Program-made: the position numbers and the translations under genes
Shown: positions 54,413 through 64,000 of the stretch, piece by piece
Position numbering within the stretch: the first letter of the stretch is position 1
How the letters are laid out: the number at the start of each line of letters is the position of its first letter
The notes under the pieces: model-generated
The model's database searches: none
What the model was told of the DNA's origin: nothing
Seen by the model: the letters and a program-made list of their open reading frames with translations, nothing else
NCBI RefSeq assembly: GCF_014842265.1
Contig: NZ_JACYVI010000005.1
Span: forward strand, 184,518 to 248,517
Reading direction: 5' to 3'
DNA from: Pseudomonas sp. CFBP 13711
GTDB lineage: Bacteria > Pseudomonadota > Gammaproteobacteria > Pseudomonadales > Pseudomonadaceae
Length of the DNA: 64,000 nucleotides

Positions 54413-56305
54413 ATGTTCCGCTCCCGCTTATTGACCTGCCTGAGTCTCGTGCTGTTGAGCGTGTTCAGCGTCGGGGCCTGCGCAGCGCCTGCCGAGGACG
54501 CGGCTCAGGCTTTGCATCTGCTCGATTACGTCGGGGCGGACTACCCGGCGACGGTCGCGGATGGCAAGGTCGTGGATGACGCGGAGTACCGCGAGCAGGT
54601 GGAGTTTCTCGCGGCGCTGCAGGGCACGATCGCAACGCTGCCGGCAAAGCCGGAGCGCGCAGAGCTGGAGCAGGGCGTCACGGCGCTGTTGAATGCGGTC
54701 AACCTGAAGCAGGACGGCGCGCAGGTGGCTCGTCAGGCGCGTCAGCTCGGCGCGAAGCTGGCCGTGGCATACGAAGTCAGTCAGGCACCGGTGATCACCC
54801 CGGATCCCGCACGTGGCGCGCCCTTGTACGCGCAGTATTGTTCGGTGTGCCACGGCGACGCGGGCGCAGGCGATGGCCCCGCCGGGATTGGCCTTTCACC
54901 ACCGCCATCCAACCTGCGTGACGCAGCCCGGCTGGACCGCCTGAGTCTCTACGACCTCTACAACACCCTCGGTCTGGGCATTGAAGGCACTGAAATGCCT
55001 GCCTTCGCGGACCAGCTGGATGACCGTCAGCGTTGGGACGTCGCGACTTACATCGCAGGCTTCAGTGCGGATTCCGTTGCGAAGCAGGAAAAACCCTACA
55101 ACCTCGCCGATCTGGCGCGGCAGACACCGGCTGAAGTCGGTGCCAGCGATGGGCCGCAAGCCGCTGCCAGCTTCCGTGCCCAGCGCGCGCAGCCGCCTCA
55201 GGTTCAGCGCGGCCCGGCTCAGTTGCTCGATTACACCAGCGCAACTCTGGACAAAAGTTTGGCCGCTTACCAATCCGGTGATCGCGAGCAGGCATATGAC
55301 CTATCCGTCGCGGCGTATCTGGAGGGTTTCGAGCTGGTCGAAAGCTCACTCGACAACGTCGATGCCACCGTGCGCAAGGACACCGAAAAAGCGCTCATGG
55401 CCTACCGGCAGTCGCTTCAGGATGGCCTGCCCGCAGCCCAAGCGGCGCAGAAACTCGCTGATGCCAAGGTCAAGCTCAAGGAATCGGCCGATCTGCTTGG
55501 CAGCGATGGCCTGAGCACCTCATTGAGCTTCATCTCCGGTCTGCTGATCCTGCTGCGCGAAGGACTGGAAGCGATTCTTGTGCTCGCCGCCATTCTCGCG
55601 TTCCTGCGCAACACCGGTCAGCAATCAGCGGTGCGCAGCGTCAACGTCGGTTGGGGGCTGGCGTTGCTGGCAGGCTTGGGCACGTGGGCGCTGGCAGCGT
55701 ACGTCATCGATGTGAGTGGTTCGCAGCGCGAGTTGCTGGAAGGCGCGACGGCGCTGTTCGCCAGCGTCATGGTGCTGTGGCTGGGTGTGTGGATGCACGA
55801 CCGACGTCATGCCGCCGCCTGGCAGGACTACATCAAGAGCAGCCTGGTTGGCGGCGGTGGCCGTTTCGGTTTTGCGGTGCTGGCGTTCTTCTCGGTCTAT
55901 CGCGAGCTGTTCGAAGTCATTCTGTTCTACGAGACCCTGTGGCTGCAGGCAGGCCCCGCCGGCCACAACGCCGTGTTGGCCGGCGGCGCCACGGCGCTGG
56001 TGCTGCTTGTCGGCCTGGCGTGGGTGATCCTGCGGGGTTCGGCGAAGCTGCCGCTGACGCTATTTTTCGGCATCAATGCCGCGCTGCTGTGTGCGCTGTC
56101 GGTGGTGTTCGCCGGCCATGGCGTCAAGGCGTTGCAGGAAGCCGGGATTTTCGGAACGCGTCCGGTGCCGTTCTTCGAATTCGACTGGCTGGGCATTCAC
56201 GCCGACGCCTATTCCCTCGGCGCGCAAGCCATAGCGCTGTTGGCGATTGTGGTGCTGTATGGCCGCAGCCGGATAGCCGAGAAGCGCCGGGCGGTCGCCG
56301 CATAA
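54413..56305 (+). CDS. Cytochrome c-FTR1 fusion, high-affinity iron permease
   Basis: This protein has 630 residues from MFRSRLLTCLSLVLLSVFSV at 54413, the signal peptide. A periplasmic domain contains a class I haem c motif YCSVCHGDAG (Cys143, Cys146, His147) and a downstream Met in EMPAFADQ. The C-terminal half is an FTR1 permease with seven spans, the first RExxE-like motif LLREGLEAILVL and the second VYRELFEVILFYE. Such proteins import ferrous iron with oxidation by the fused or partner cytochrome. The next gene begins 27 bp later. Confidence 0.92.
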   Translation: MFRSRLLTCLSLVLLSVFSVGACAAPAEDAAQALHLLDYVGADYPATVADGKVVDDAEYREQVEFLAALQGTIATLPAKPERAELEQGVTALLNAVNLKQDGAQVARQARQLGAKLAVAYEVSQAPVITPDPARGAPLYAQYCSVCHGDAGAGDGPAGIGLSPPPSNLRDAARLDRLSLYDLYNTLGLGIEGTEMPAFADQLDDRQRWDVATYIAGFSADSVAKQEKPYNLADLARQTPAEVGASDGPQAAASFRAQRAQPPQVQRGPAQLLDYTSATLDKSLAAYQSGDREQAYDLSVAAYLEGFELVESSLDNVDATVRKDTEKALMAYRQSLQDGLPAAQAAQKLADAKVKLKESADLLGSDGLSTSLSFISGLLILLREGLEAILVLAAILAFLRNTGQQSAVRSVNVGWGLALLAGLGTWALAAYVIDVSGSQRELLEGATALFASVMVLWLGVWMHDRRHAAAWQDYIKSSLVGGGGRFGFAVLAFFSVYRELFEVILFYETLWLQAGPAGHNAVLAGGATALVLLVGLAWVILRGSAKLPLTLFFGINAALLCALSVVFAGHGVKALQEAGIFGTRPVPFFEFDWLGIHADAYSLGAQAIALLAIVVLYGRSRIAEKRRAVAA

Positions 56306-56332
56306 ATTCATTTTCTGGAATTGGAGTCGCTT

Positions 56333-56815
56333 ATGCGCGTCTGGATCGATGCCGACGCCTGTCCCAAGGCTGCCAAGGACCTCGTCATCAAGTTCGCCCT
56401 CAAGCGCAAGTATGAGGTGGTGCTGGTGGCGGGGCAGAGCCAGATCAAGCCGAGCCTCACCCTGGTGAAGTTGATCGTGGTACCCAGCGGGCCGGATGCG
56501 GCTGACGACTATCTGGTGGAGCACGCCGTGCCGGGCGAGCTGGTGATCTGCAGCGATGTGCCGTTGGCTGATCGGCTGGTCAAGAAGGGCGTTGCAGCGC
56601 TCGATCCCCGGGGCAAGGAGTTCGATGCGCAGAACATGGGTCAGCGCCTGGCGATGCGTAACCTCTTCACGGATCTGCGGGAGCAAGGCCAGGCCAGTGG
56701 CGGGCAGGGCGCCTATGGCGAGCGGGAGAAACAGGCGTTCGCCAACTGCCTCGACCGAATCCTGACGCGGCTGGCTCGCGAGTATCCCTCGCCGCCTGCA
56801 GGCGAGAACCCGTAG
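56333..56815 (+). CDS. YaiI/YqxD family protein (DUF188)
   Basis: This protein has 160 residues from MRVWIDADACPKAAKDLVIK at 56333, the family signature with a PIN-like Asp cluster. VICSDVPLADRLVKKGVAAL and RLAMRNLFTDLREQGQ are further conserved blocks. The fold suggests a nuclease-like NYN/PIN relative, but no activity is proven. It follows the FTR1 gene closely and may be co-transcribed. Confidence 0.92.
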   Translation: MRVWIDADACPKAAKDLVIKFALKRKYEVVLVAGQSQIKPSLTLVKLIVVPSGPDAADDYLVEHAVPGELVICSDVPLADRLVKKGVAALDPRGKEFDAQNMGQRLAMRNLFTDLREQGQASGGQGAYGEREKQAFANCLDRILTRLAREYPSPPAGENP

Positions 56816-56869
56816 GGCTGGCGAGCGATCAATCCGCTTCCAGCCCCTTTTCCAGCCCCTTTTCCAGCA

Positions 56870-57550
56870 TCAGTCCGGGAGGCGATCCTCGTTTTCCTGC
56901 ACCAGCTCCAGCACCCGATCCACCAGCTTGTTGATCCCGGACGCTGCCTCGCCGATGGACGTGGCGACCATATAAGCTGGCGTGCTCACCAACTTGCGGT
57001 CCTTGTCCTCGACGATTTCCGTCACCTCGCATTCCTGGTGAGTGCCACCCATTCGGGTGATCGCTGCAGCGGTATCGGCGTCGTTGCCGATCGTGCAGGT
57101 CACGCCCGGCCCATAGATTTTGGCGGCCAGCGCAGGCGAAACACAGATAAGCCCGATAGGTTTGCCGGCGGCGGCGAACGCTTCGGCCATCGCCAGCACT
57201 TCTGCCTGGACCTTGCAGCCAGCGCCTTGGGTAGAGAAGTTCGACAGGTTTTTCGCAGCACCGAAGCCGCCGGGGATGATCAGCGCATCGAACTCAGTGA
57301 CGTCGGCTTCGCGAATGTCTTCGATGGCGCCACGGGCGATGCGGGCTGATTCGATCAGCACGTTACGCGACTCGGGCATCTCTTCGCCGGTCAGGTGATT
57401 GATAACGTGGTGCTGAGGGATATTCGGTGCGAAGCACTTCACTGAGGCGCCACGTTGATCGAGGCGCAGCAACGTCAGCACGCTTTCGTGGATTTCCGCG
57501 CCGTCGTAAACGCCACAGCCAGAAAGAATAACGGCCACTTTTTTGGTCAT
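56870..57550 (-). CDS. elbB: ElbB, isoprenoid biosynthesis-linked glyoxalase
   Basis: This protein has 226 residues from MTKKVAVILSGCGVYDGAEI at 57550. It belongs to the DJ-1/PfpI superfamily: FDALIIPGGFGAAKNLSNF and the nucleophile elbow IGLICVSPALAAKIY (Cys). ElbB shows glyoxalase III activity and has been linked to early isoprenoid synthesis in E. coli. The start 36 bases upstream in frame was not chosen for lack of family similarity. Confidence 0.93.
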   Translation of the reverse strand: MTKKVAVILSGCGVYDGAEIHESVLTLLRLDQRGASVKCFAPNIPQHHVINHLTGEEMPESRNVLIESARIARGAIEDIREADVTEFDALIIPGGFGAAKNLSNFSTQGAGCKVQAEVLAMAEAFAAAGKPIGLICVSPALAAKIYGPGVTCTIGNDADTAAAITRMGGTHQECEVTEIVEDKDRKLVSTPAYMVATSIGEAASGINKLVDRVLELVQENEDRLPD

Positions 57551-57685
57551 TCGCGTGTTCCTCTCTCGGGCGCTCCGGTCAGTCACCGGTTACGCAGGTC
57601 AGCATTGCGCTGATTGTCGCAAGCCATGAACCTAGGACAACGCCGTCAGCGATTGTCTCCGGATTCATCGGCATGGGCCGAGGAT

Positions 57686-58312
57686 TTACTCGTCGGGGGT
57701 GTTCCTGGCTTCTAGGTTGGCTTCGGCATTGGCCGCGACGGCCAGTTTCTCTTCTCGGGCAATACGTGCGTTTTTGATGCGGCGGCGAATCCACAGCAGC
57801 ACGCCAATCACCAGCAGGGCCCCAAGCACCCACAGCTCGTATTTCTTGACGTTGCCCAGCAGGCCTTCGAGCACCGAGCCGAACTTGTACGCCGCTGCGC
57901 CCAATGCCGCTGCCCACACCGCCGCGCCGATACCGTTGAGCAACAGGTAGCGCCCCGGTGGATAGCCGGACAGGCCGATGGCAACCGGCATGACCGTGCG
58001 CAAGCCATACACAAAGCGGAAGCTCAGCACCCAGATGTCGGGGTGGCGGCGGATATGCTCCAGCGCACGGTCGCCCATCAACTGCCAGCGTGGCTTGCGC
58101 GCCAGAAGCTTGCGGCCATGCTTGCGCCCCATGAAATACCAGAGCTGGTCGCCTGCGTAGCTGCCGAAAAAGGCAACCACCACGACCAGATTGATATCCA
58201 TGTATCCGCGGAACGCAAGAAAGCCGGCGAGCACCAGAATGGTCTCGCCTTCAAAAAAGGTCCCGAGGAAAAGGGCGAAGTAGCCAAATTCTTGTAAAAA
58301 ATGCTGGAGCAT
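57686..58312 (-). CDS. DedA-family membrane protein
   Basis: This 208-residue protein has the DedA core: FEGETILVLAGFLAFRG (E-x-x-x-P/V region), GSYAGDQLWYFMGRKHG and FRFVYGLRTVMPVAIGLSG (the conserved R-x-x-x-P of re-entrant loops), with a C-terminal span and a basic tail. DedA proteins recycle undecaprenyl phosphate or phosphatidylethanolamine carriers and support proton-gradient homeostasis. It precedes elbB on the same strand. Confidence 0.92.
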   Translation of the reverse strand: MLQHFLQEFGYFALFLGTFFEGETILVLAGFLAFRGYMDINLVVVVAFFGSYAGDQLWYFMGRKHGRKLLARKPRWQLMGDRALEHIRRHPDIWVLSFRFVYGLRTVMPVAIGLSGYPPGRYLLLNGIGAAVWAAALGAAAYKFGSVLEGLLGNVKKYELWVLGALLVIGVLLWIRRRIKNARIAREEKLAVAANAEANLEARNTPDE

Positions 58313-58468
58313 TATTTAGGTGCTGGCGAAATGAACGCGCAGCCTAACGCGCCCAAGTCATTCAGGAAAGTATGCAAATGTGTCACCGCGTTAAAGTTTC
58401 CTACATCCCGAAGCGATTATTCGCTTGGAGAGGGGGTTTGTATCGCACACGTTACGTCGCAATTACAC

Positions 58469-58502
58469 CTGTCACGCGAGTGTCATAATCGCCGCTTATA
58501 AA
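58469..58502 (+). promoter_or_regulatory. Pho box and -10 element of ppk
   Basis: CTGTCAC-gcga-GTGTCAT (58469-58486) is a 7-4-7 direct repeat close to the PhoB consensus CTGTCAT-N4-CTGTCAT. TATAAA at 58497-58502 lies 10 bp further, the normal spacing for PhoB-activated promoters. It predicts induction of ppk under phosphate starvation with a long leader of about 325 nt. Confidence 0.65.
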
Positions 58503-58832
58503 TGTCACGCTTGCCCGTCTGGATGGGCTCGGAGCCCCTCCTTGCACGTGCCTTCTACCTGGCACCACCCGAATGTTTGCAGGTCAGGGCTTGCACCGTA
58601 CGGAGAAATCCGTAGCGTGGAGAGTCAAACCGCTCACAGCATCGAGCCTGACGCCGGTCGCCTCGCCGCACGACATTGAGTCAGGCTGCAAACATCTTCA
58701 GAACCGCCACGCCTTGGGCGTGACCGTTGTCCCACGCTGTACGTCACCACTGTTGTGGCGCAAGCGGCATTCCGACATCGGCCGTATGCGCGGCCCAACT
58801 GTTACAAGGCCAATTGCCTTACAGGATTATTC

Positions 58833-61070
58833 ATGAGCACCGAAGGATCTACCGAAGCTGCAGTCGAGCTTGACCCTCAGCCTGTCAATCAGCCGCCCGT
58901 CAACCAAGAGGTCACTGCCGTGGTCGAGCCGACCATTGAAGTGGTCCCCGCGCTGGAACCGCATCATCCAGCCCCGCATGTCATCGCGGTGCCCAATCTG
59001 GATGACAGCAGTCTCTACATCCATCGGGAGCTGTCACAGCTGCAGTTCAACATCCGCGTGTTGGAACAGGCGCTCGACGAGTCCTACCCGTTGCTTGAGC
59101 GGCTCAAGTTCCTGTTGATTTTCTCCAGCAACCTCGACGAATTCTTCGAAATCCGCGTCGCCGGGCTCAAGAAGCAAATCACTTTTGCTCGCGAACAGGC
59201 CGGCGCTGATGGTCTCCAGCCTCACCAGGCGCTGGCGCGCATCAGCGAGCTGGTCCACGGCCACGTGGATCGCCAGTACGCCATTCTCAACGACATCCTG
59301 TTGCCGGAGCTGGAGAAGCATCAGGTGCGCTTCATTCGCCGTCGCAACTGGAACGCCAAGATCAAGGCCTGGGTGCGCCGTTATTTCCGTGACGAGATCG
59401 CACCGATCATCACGCCGATCGGTCTGGACCCGACGCACCCGTTCCCGTTGCTGGTGAACAAGTCGCTGAACTTCATCGTTGAGCTGGAAGGCATCGACGC
59501 CTTCGGCCGTGACTCGGGTCTGGCGATCATCCCGGCACCGCGCCTGTTGCCGCGCATTATCAAAGTGCCGGAAGACGTGGGCGGCCCAGGCGACAACTAT
59601 GTATTCCTGTCGTCGATGATCCACGCCCACGCCGATGACCTGTTCCAGGGCATGAAGGTCAAGGGCTGCTACCAGTTCCGTCTGACCCGTAACGCTGACC
59701 TGGCCCTCGATTCAGAGGACGTGGAAGACCTTGCTCGCGCGCTGCGTGGCGAGCTGTTCTCCCGGCGTTACGGCGATGCAGTGCGTCTGGAAGTGGCAGA
59801 CACCTGCCCGAAACTGCTGTCGGACTATCTGCTCAAGCAGTTCAACCTGAGCGAGACCGAGCTGTATCAGGTCAATGGCCCGGTGAACCTGACGCGTTTG
59901 TTCAGCATCACGGGTCTGGACAGTCACCCCGAGCTGCAGTACATGCCGTTCACCCCGGCGATTCCGAAGCTGCTGCAGAACAGCGAAAACATTTTCAACG
60001 TGATCAGCAAGCAGGACATCCTGCTGCTGCACCCGTTCGAGTCCTTCACCCCGGTCGTCGATCTGCTGCGCCAGGCCGCGAAAGACCCTCACGTGCTGGC
60101 CGTGCGGCAGACGCTGTACCGCAGCGGCGCCAACTCTGAAATCGTCGATGCGCTGGTGGATGCCGCGCGCAACGGCAAGGAAGTCACTGCGGTTATCGAG
60201 CTGCGTGCGCGTTTTGACGAAGAGTCGAACCTGCAACTGGCGAGCCGCCTGCAAGCGGCCGGCGCCGTCGTGATCTACGGCGTGGTCGGCTACAAGACCC
60301 ACGCCAAGATGATGCTGATCCTGCGCCGTGAAGCTGGTGAGATTGTGCGCTACGCGCATTTGGGCACCGGCAACTATCACGCCGGTAACGCGCGTCTCTA
60401 TACCGACTACAGCCTGCTGACCTCGGACGATGCGTTGTGCGAAGACGTCGGCAAGCTGTTCAGCCAGTTGATCGGCATGGGTAAGACGCTGCGCATGAAG
60501 AAGCTGCTGCACGCGCCGTTCACCCTGAAGAAAGGCATGCTGGACATGATTGGCCGGGAGACGCAGTTCGCGTCCGAGGGCAAGCCTGCGCACATCATCG
60601 CCAAGTTCAACTCGCTGACCGACCCGAAGATCATTCGCGCGCTGTACAAGGCCAGCCAGACCGGGGTCAAGATCGACCTCGTGGTGCGCGGCATGTGCTG
60701 CCTGCGACCTGGCGTGCCGGGCGTGTCCCACAACATTCAGGTGCGCTCGATCATCGGGCGCTTCCTTGAGCACACGCGGGTGTTCTACTTCCTGAATGGC
60801 GGCGACGAGCAGATGTTCCTGTCCAGCGCCGACTGGATGGAGCGCAACCTCGACAAGCGCGTCGAGACTTGCTTCCCGGTGGAAGGCAAGAAGCTGATCT
60901 TGCGAGTGAAGAAAGAGCTGGAAGGGTACCTGACCGACAACACCCATAGCTGGCTGCTGCAGCCGGACGGGCGCTACATTCGCAGCACCCCGACCGGCAA
61001 CCAGAACGCCCGCAATGTGCAGGCGAGTCTGTTGGAAAAACTCAGCAACCCGGTCCTTAGCGTACGTTGA
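58833..61070 (+). CDS. ppk: Polyphosphate kinase 1
   Basis: This protein has 745 residues from the ATG at 58833. A variable Pro/Glu N-terminus of about 50 residues is followed by the PPK1 N, middle and two PLD-like catalytic domains: [53 protein letters not shown] (phospho-His), [20 protein letters not shown]. It makes polyphosphate from ATP, reversible. The final codons overlap ppx by 14 bp in convergent orientation. An ATG at 58755 is less likely. Confidence 0.97.
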   Translation: MSTEGSTEAAVELDPQPVNQPPVNQEVTAVVEPTIEVVPALEPHHPAPHVIAVPNLDDSSLYIHRELSQLQFNIRVLEQALDESYPLLERLKFLLIFSSNLDEFFEIRVAGLKKQITFAREQAGADGLQPHQALARISELVHGHVDRQYAILNDILLPELEKHQVRFIRRRNWNAKIKAWVRRYFRDEIAPIITPIGLDPTHPFPLLVNKSLNFIVELEGIDAFGRDSGLAIIPAPRLLPRIIKVPEDVGGPGDNYVFLSSMIHAHADDLFQGMKVKGCYQFRLTRNADLALDSEDVEDLARALRGELFSRRYGDAVRLEVADTCPKLLSDYLLKQFNLSETELYQVNGPVNLTRLFSITGLDSHPELQYMPFTPAIPKLLQNSENIFNVISKQDILLLHPFESFTPVVDLLRQAAKDPHVLAVRQTLYRSGANSEIVDALVDAARNGKEVTAVIELRARFDEESNLQLASRLQAAGAVVIYGVVGYKTHAKMMLILRREAGEIVRYAHLGTGNYHAGNARLYTDYSLLTSDDALCEDVGKLFSQLIGMGKTLRMKKLLHAPFTLKKGMLDMIGRETQFASEGKPAHIIAKFNSLTDPKIIRALYKASQTGVKIDLVVRGMCCLRPGVPGVSHNIQVRSIIGRFLEHTRVFYFLNGGDEQMFLSSADWMERNLDKRVETCFPVEGKKLILRVKKELEGYLTDNTHSWLLQPDGRYIRSTPTGNQNARNVQASLLEKLSNPVLSVR

Positions 61071-62559
61071 GGATGATGCCGACTCGGGTCAGCCACTCCG
61101 CTTCGAGCGCGAAGTCGGCCTGAGTCAGTTGGTTGTTTTCCAGCCAGCCGTCCGGGAACACGATGTCCAGGTGGTTATCGTTGGCAGTCAGCACAGGCTG
61201 CGGCATCTCTTGGGTGCCGCGAATGTGGTGGAACAGGATCGCGAAACGCAGCAACACGCACAGACGAATCAGCTTCACGCCTTCGTTGCCGAACTCGGCA
61301 AACTTGTCCTTGGGAATATTACGGCGGTGACCGCGCACTAGCAGGCCAAGCATTTGCTGGTCCTCGCGGGAAAAGCCGGCCAAGTCCGAGTGCTCGATCA
61401 GGTACGCGCCATGCTTGTGGTAGTGGTAGTGGGCGATGTCCAGGCCCACTTCATGCACTTTGGCGGCCCAGCTCAGTAACTCGCGGTACGAATTGTCCTC
61501 AAGCTCCCACGCCTTCGCCACTTGCTCCAGCGCCGACAGCGCCTTGCGCTCGACACGGGCGGCTTGTTCGAGATCGACATGGTAACGCTCCATCAGCGAG
61601 CTGAGGGTGCGTTCGCGCACGTCTTCGTGATGATGACGGCCGAGCAGGTCGTAGAGCACGCCTTCCCGCAGCGCGCCTTCGCAATGGTCCATGCGCTTGA
61701 GGTCGAGGGCATCGAAGATGGCTTCGAGGATCGCCAAGCCTGCCGGAAAGATCGCCCGACGATCAGGCTTGAGGCCTTCGAAATCGATCTTGTCCACTTC
61801 GCCCAGCTTCATCAGCTTGCGCTTGAGCCAGGCCAGCCCTTCGGCATTGACCTCATCGTTGCCGTGGCCGCCGGCCTTCAGCGCCAGGCCGATGGCGCGA
61901 ATGGTCCCGGACGAGCCGATGGCCTCATCCCAGGTCAGGCGATGCAGTGCGTGCTCGATGCTCATGATTTCCAGCCGCGCCGCGGTGTAAGCCTGGGCAT
62001 AGCGCGCCGGGGTGATCTTGCCGTCCTTGAAATAACGCTGAGTGAAGCTGACGCAGCCCATCTGCAGGCTTTCGCGCAGCAGCGGCTCGAAGCGCTGGCC
62101 GATGATGAACTCGGTGCTGCCGCCGCCAATGTCGGCGACCAGGCGTTTGCCGGGCGTGTCGGCCAGGGTGTGGGAGACGCCCAGGTAGATCAAGCGCGCT
62201 TCTTCACGGCCGGAGATGACCTCGACCGGATGGCCGAGGATTTCTTCGGCGCGGTGAATGAATTCGTTGCGGTTGCGGGCTTCGCGCAGGGCGTTGGTGC
62301 CGACGATGCGCACGGCACCGGGCGGCATACCGTTGATCAGCTGGGCGAAACGCTTGAGGCAGTCGAGCCCGCGCTGCATGGATTCTTCGCTGAGGCGGCG
62401 GTCGTCATCGATCCCCGCGGCCAGCTGCACTTTCTCACCGAGCCGCTCGAGGATGCGAATTTCGCCCTGATTGGCTTTGGCGACAACCATATGGAAGCTG
62501 TTGGAGCCCAGGTCGATCGCGGCGATCAGCGAGAGGTTTTTGGCTGTGGATAGCGGCAT
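61057..62559 (-). CDS. ppx: Exopolyphosphatase
   Basis: This protein has 500 residues from [20 protein letters not shown] at 62559. It is in the Ppx/GppA family of the ASKHA fold: [16 protein letters not shown] (phosphate 1), [15 protein letters not shown] (phosphate 2), [10 protein letters not shown], and a C-terminal HD-like domain with [20 protein letters not shown]. It hydrolyses terminal phosphates of polyphosphate and opposes Ppk. A longer start extends into REP sequence and was rejected. Confidence 0.97.
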   Translation of the reverse strand: MPLSTAKNLSLIAAIDLGSNSFHMVVAKANQGEIRILERLGEKVQLAAGIDDDRRLSEESMQRGLDCLKRFAQLINGMPPGAVRIVGTNALREARNRNEFIHRAEEILGHPVEVISGREEARLIYLGVSHTLADTPGKRLVADIGGGSTEFIIGQRFEPLLRESLQMGCVSFTQRYFKDGKITPARYAQAYTAARLEIMSIEHALHRLTWDEAIGSSGTIRAIGLALKAGGHGNDEVNAEGLAWLKRKLMKLGEVDKIDFEGLKPDRRAIFPAGLAILEAIFDALDLKRMDHCEGALREGVLYDLLGRHHHEDVRERTLSSLMERYHVDLEQAARVERKALSALEQVAKAWELEDNSYRELLSWAAKVHEVGLDIAHYHYHKHGAYLIEHSDLAGFSREDQQMLGLLVRGHRRNIPKDKFAEFGNEGVKLIRLCVLLRFAILFHHIRGTQEMPQPVLTANDNHLDIVFPDGWLENNQLTQADFALEAEWLTRVGIILNVR

Positions 62560-62644
62560 GGTCAAAAGATCTCGGTCGATAACTCCGACATCGTGCCACG
62601 ATCCATCACCGTCGCCAAACCGGCAACGTATTTGCGCGGTATTA

Positions 62645-62738
62645 GCAGGACCGGCTTCAGCCGGGAAGGGGCCGTTATGTACGCCATCAGTTTTACGGTA
62701 TGGCAACTGACGCCTTCCCGGCTAAAGCCGGTCCTACA
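62645..62738. repeat. REPIN 1 of a tandem pair
   Basis: AGGACCGGCTTCAGCCGGGA and its inverted partner (tcccggctaaagccggtcct) enclose a central 'catcagttttacggtatggcaactga' spacer. It is almost identical to REPIN 2, which follows after about 45 bp. Confidence 0.85.
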
Positions 62739-62782
62739 ATTTGAGCCGAAGCCAGCCCCCACAGGATGCACGCGGTGTTTTA

Positions 62783-62876
62783 GTGGGACCGGCTTCAGCC
62801 GGGAAGAGGCCGGTGTGTACACCATCAGTTGTACGGTATGGCAGCTGACGCCTTCCCGGCTAAAGCCGGTCCTACG
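62783..62876. repeat. REPIN 2 of a tandem pair
   Basis: Same architecture as REPIN 1, with the spacer 'catcagttgtacggtatggcagctga'. The pair fills the ppx-upstream gap and may act as a terminator or mRNA-stabilising hairpin for the ABC transporter transcript. Confidence 0.85.
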
Positions 62877-62907
62877 ATTTGAGCGAAAGCCGGTGCTGCA
62901 CTCGGGC

Positions 62908-63642
62908 TCAAGCCTGCTCGACTGACCCAATGAAATTTGCCAGTTCGGGCGTTTTCGGGTTGGCCATCAACTCTTTCGGGTCGCCCACCTCATGCACCTT
63001 GCCCTGGTGCATGAACACCAGCTTGTCGCCCACCTCCCGGGCGAAGCGCATTTCGTGGGTGACCATGATCAGCGTCATGCCGTCTTTGGCCAGCTCGCGA
63101 ACGACCGCGAGGACTTCGTTGACCAGTTCCGGGTCGAGCGCCGAGGTGATTTCGTCGCACAGCAGCACTTTGGGCGACATCGCCAGCGCACGCGCAATCG
63201 CCACGCGCTGCTGCTGACCACCGGACAGCCGGTCAGGGAAGGCGTCGAATTTCTCGCCCAGGCCCACGCGATTGAGCATTTCCTTCGCCAGCCTGGTCGC
63301 TTCGGCTTTGGAAACCTTCTTCACCACCTGCGGCGCAAGCATCACGTTCTCGCCCACCGTCAGGTGAGGAAACAGGTTGAATTGCTGAAAGACCATGCCG
63401 ACTTTCTGTCTCAGGCTGCGCAGGTCAGCCCGCGCTGCATCGAGGTATTCGCCGTCGACTTCGATCACGCCGTCATTGATCGACTCCAGCCCGTTGAGCG
63501 TGCGCAGCAGTGTGCTTTTGCCCGAACCGCTGCGCCCGATGATCGCCACGACCTGGCCTTCCTCGACGCTGAGGTCGATGCCCTTGAGCACATGGTGGTC
63601 GCCGTAATACTTGTGCAGGGCGGAAATTCTAAGCAGAGGCAT
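62908..63642 (-). CDS. Polar amino-acid ABC transporter, ATPase subunit
   Basis: This 244-residue protein is of the GlnQ/HisP type: Walker A IGRSGSGKSTLLR, Q-loop VGMVFQQFNLFPHLTV, signature LSGGQQQRVAIARA, Walker B KVLLCDEITSALDPE and switch MTLIMVTHEMRFA. It energises uptake of a polar amino acid. Its start overlaps the permease stop by 14 bp. The binding protein is presumably outside the window. Confidence 0.95.
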   Translation of the reverse strand: MPLLRISALHKYYGDHHVLKGIDLSVEEGQVVAIIGRSGSGKSTLLRTLNGLESINDGVIEVDGEYLDAARADLRSLRQKVGMVFQQFNLFPHLTVGENVMLAPQVVKKVSKAEATRLAKEMLNRVGLGEKFDAFPDRLSGGQQQRVAIARALAMSPKVLLCDEITSALDPELVNEVLAVVRELAKDGMTLIMVTHEMRFAREVGDKLVFMHQGKVHEVGDPKELMANPKTPELANFIGSVEQA

Positions 63643-64000
63643 GAAGTCTCCTTTCCAGGTAGCGCGCGCTGAGCGACAACGGATAGCAAAGCAGGAAGTA
63701 GCCCAGGGCGACGAAGCCGTAGACCATGAAGGGCTGGAACGTGGCGTTGGCGAGCATGCCGCCGGTTTTGGTCAGTTCGGTGAAGCCAATGATCGACGTC
63801 ACCGCCGTGCCTTTGACCACTTGCACGGAGAACCCTACCGTCGGCGCCACCGCGATGCGCAATGCCTGGGGCAGAATCACGTAGCGCAGTTGCTCGAAGG
63901 GCGTCAGCGCCAAGCTCGCCGAAGCTTCCCATTGGCCGTTGGAAATCGACTCCACGCAGCCTCGCCAGATCTCAGCCAGGTACGCGCTGGTGAAAAGCGT
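63629..64000 (-). CDS. Polar amino-acid ABC transporter, permease subunit (5' partial)
   Basis: The frame is open to the right window edge; about 123 codons are visible. TLFTSAYLAEIWRGCVESIS and GQWEASASLALTPFEQLRYV contain the EAA loop of HisM/ArtQ-type permeases (E-A-x-x-L-G-x-x-x-x-Q-x-x), followed by FSVQVVKGTAVTSIIGFTEL and a last span. It forms the membrane channel with the ATPase encoded downstream. Confidence 0.92.
   Translation of the reverse strand, partial: TLFTSAYLAEIWRGCVESISNGQWEASASLALTPFEQLRYVILPQALRIAVAPTVGFSVQVVKGTAVTSIIGFTELTKTGGMLANATFQPFMVYGFVALGYFLLCYPLSLSARYLERRLHASA

Overview
The window is chromosomal DNA of a Pseudomonas. From recall, the gene order from ubiK-glnK-amtB-yjbQ-sutA through xerC-dapF-lysA-lptM, cyaY, cyaA, argH, algZ-algR, hemCDXY, dsbH, algQ, algP to ppk-ppx is that of the P. 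aeruginosa PA5240-PA5290 region. AlgR/AlgQ/AlgP, SutA and the REP/REPIN repeats are Pseudomonas hallmarks. REPs of the 'gagcttgctcgcgaa' type suggest the fluorescens/putida/syringae side of the genus; species cannot be fixed by eye.

Positions 1-25032 are an accessory island whose right end lies inside comM (yifB). The comM reading frame stops after codons for a Gly-Gly-Gly run, and foreign DNA begins with a TGT terminus carrying two TGCGACG repeats exactly 20 bp apart. This is the arrangement expected of a Tn7/Tn6022-type (heteromeric transposase) island, for which comM is a known target. The left end and the transposase genes are outside the window. At the left edge lie a CxxC-rich protein and a 610-residue protein with TnsE-like architecture. 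The cargo is mostly candidate defence genes: a helicase-PD-(D/E)XK fusion (4.3-6.8 kb), a 5'-truncated GIY-YIG ORF, a nuclease-like 495-residue protein, a TcmP/three-Cys/TcmP cluster (10.2-13.7 kb), a large PD-(D/E)XK protein followed by an unknown protein (15.8-19.7 kb), two coupled micro-ORFs, a BPSL0761-family/SIR2 deacylase operon, and a caspase-like protein with a small partner (22.5-23.8 kb). Between these is decayed DNA: relics of YefM, DUF2513, two IS66 transposases, an IS5 transposase, a SIR2 paralogue, a membrane protein and an RND pump.

Immediately right of comM is a higA antitoxin gene split by a GNAT acetyltransferase. The conserved core follows: nitrogen control (NtrC and sigma-54 sites, glnK-amtB); yjbQ and sutA; the reverse-strand operon lptM-lysA-dapF-DUF484-xerC-HAD; cyaY-DUF1289; cyaA; argH; the alginate/virulence two-component pair algZ-algR; the haem operon hemC-hemD-hemX-hemY; dsbH; algQ; an FKBP isomerase; algP; an ABC-F ATPase; a LysE exporter; a cytochrome c-FTR1 iron permease; DUF188; elbB; DedA; the polyphosphate pair ppk/ppx, with a Pho box upstream of ppk; REPIN doublets; and a polar amino-acid ABC transporter running off the right edge.

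The most promising unexplored material is the island cargo, notably the two TcmP proteins around one three-Cys protein, the solitary caspase-like protein with its partner, and the coupled BPSL0761-SIR2 operon that has a decayed SIR2 relative 7 kb away.
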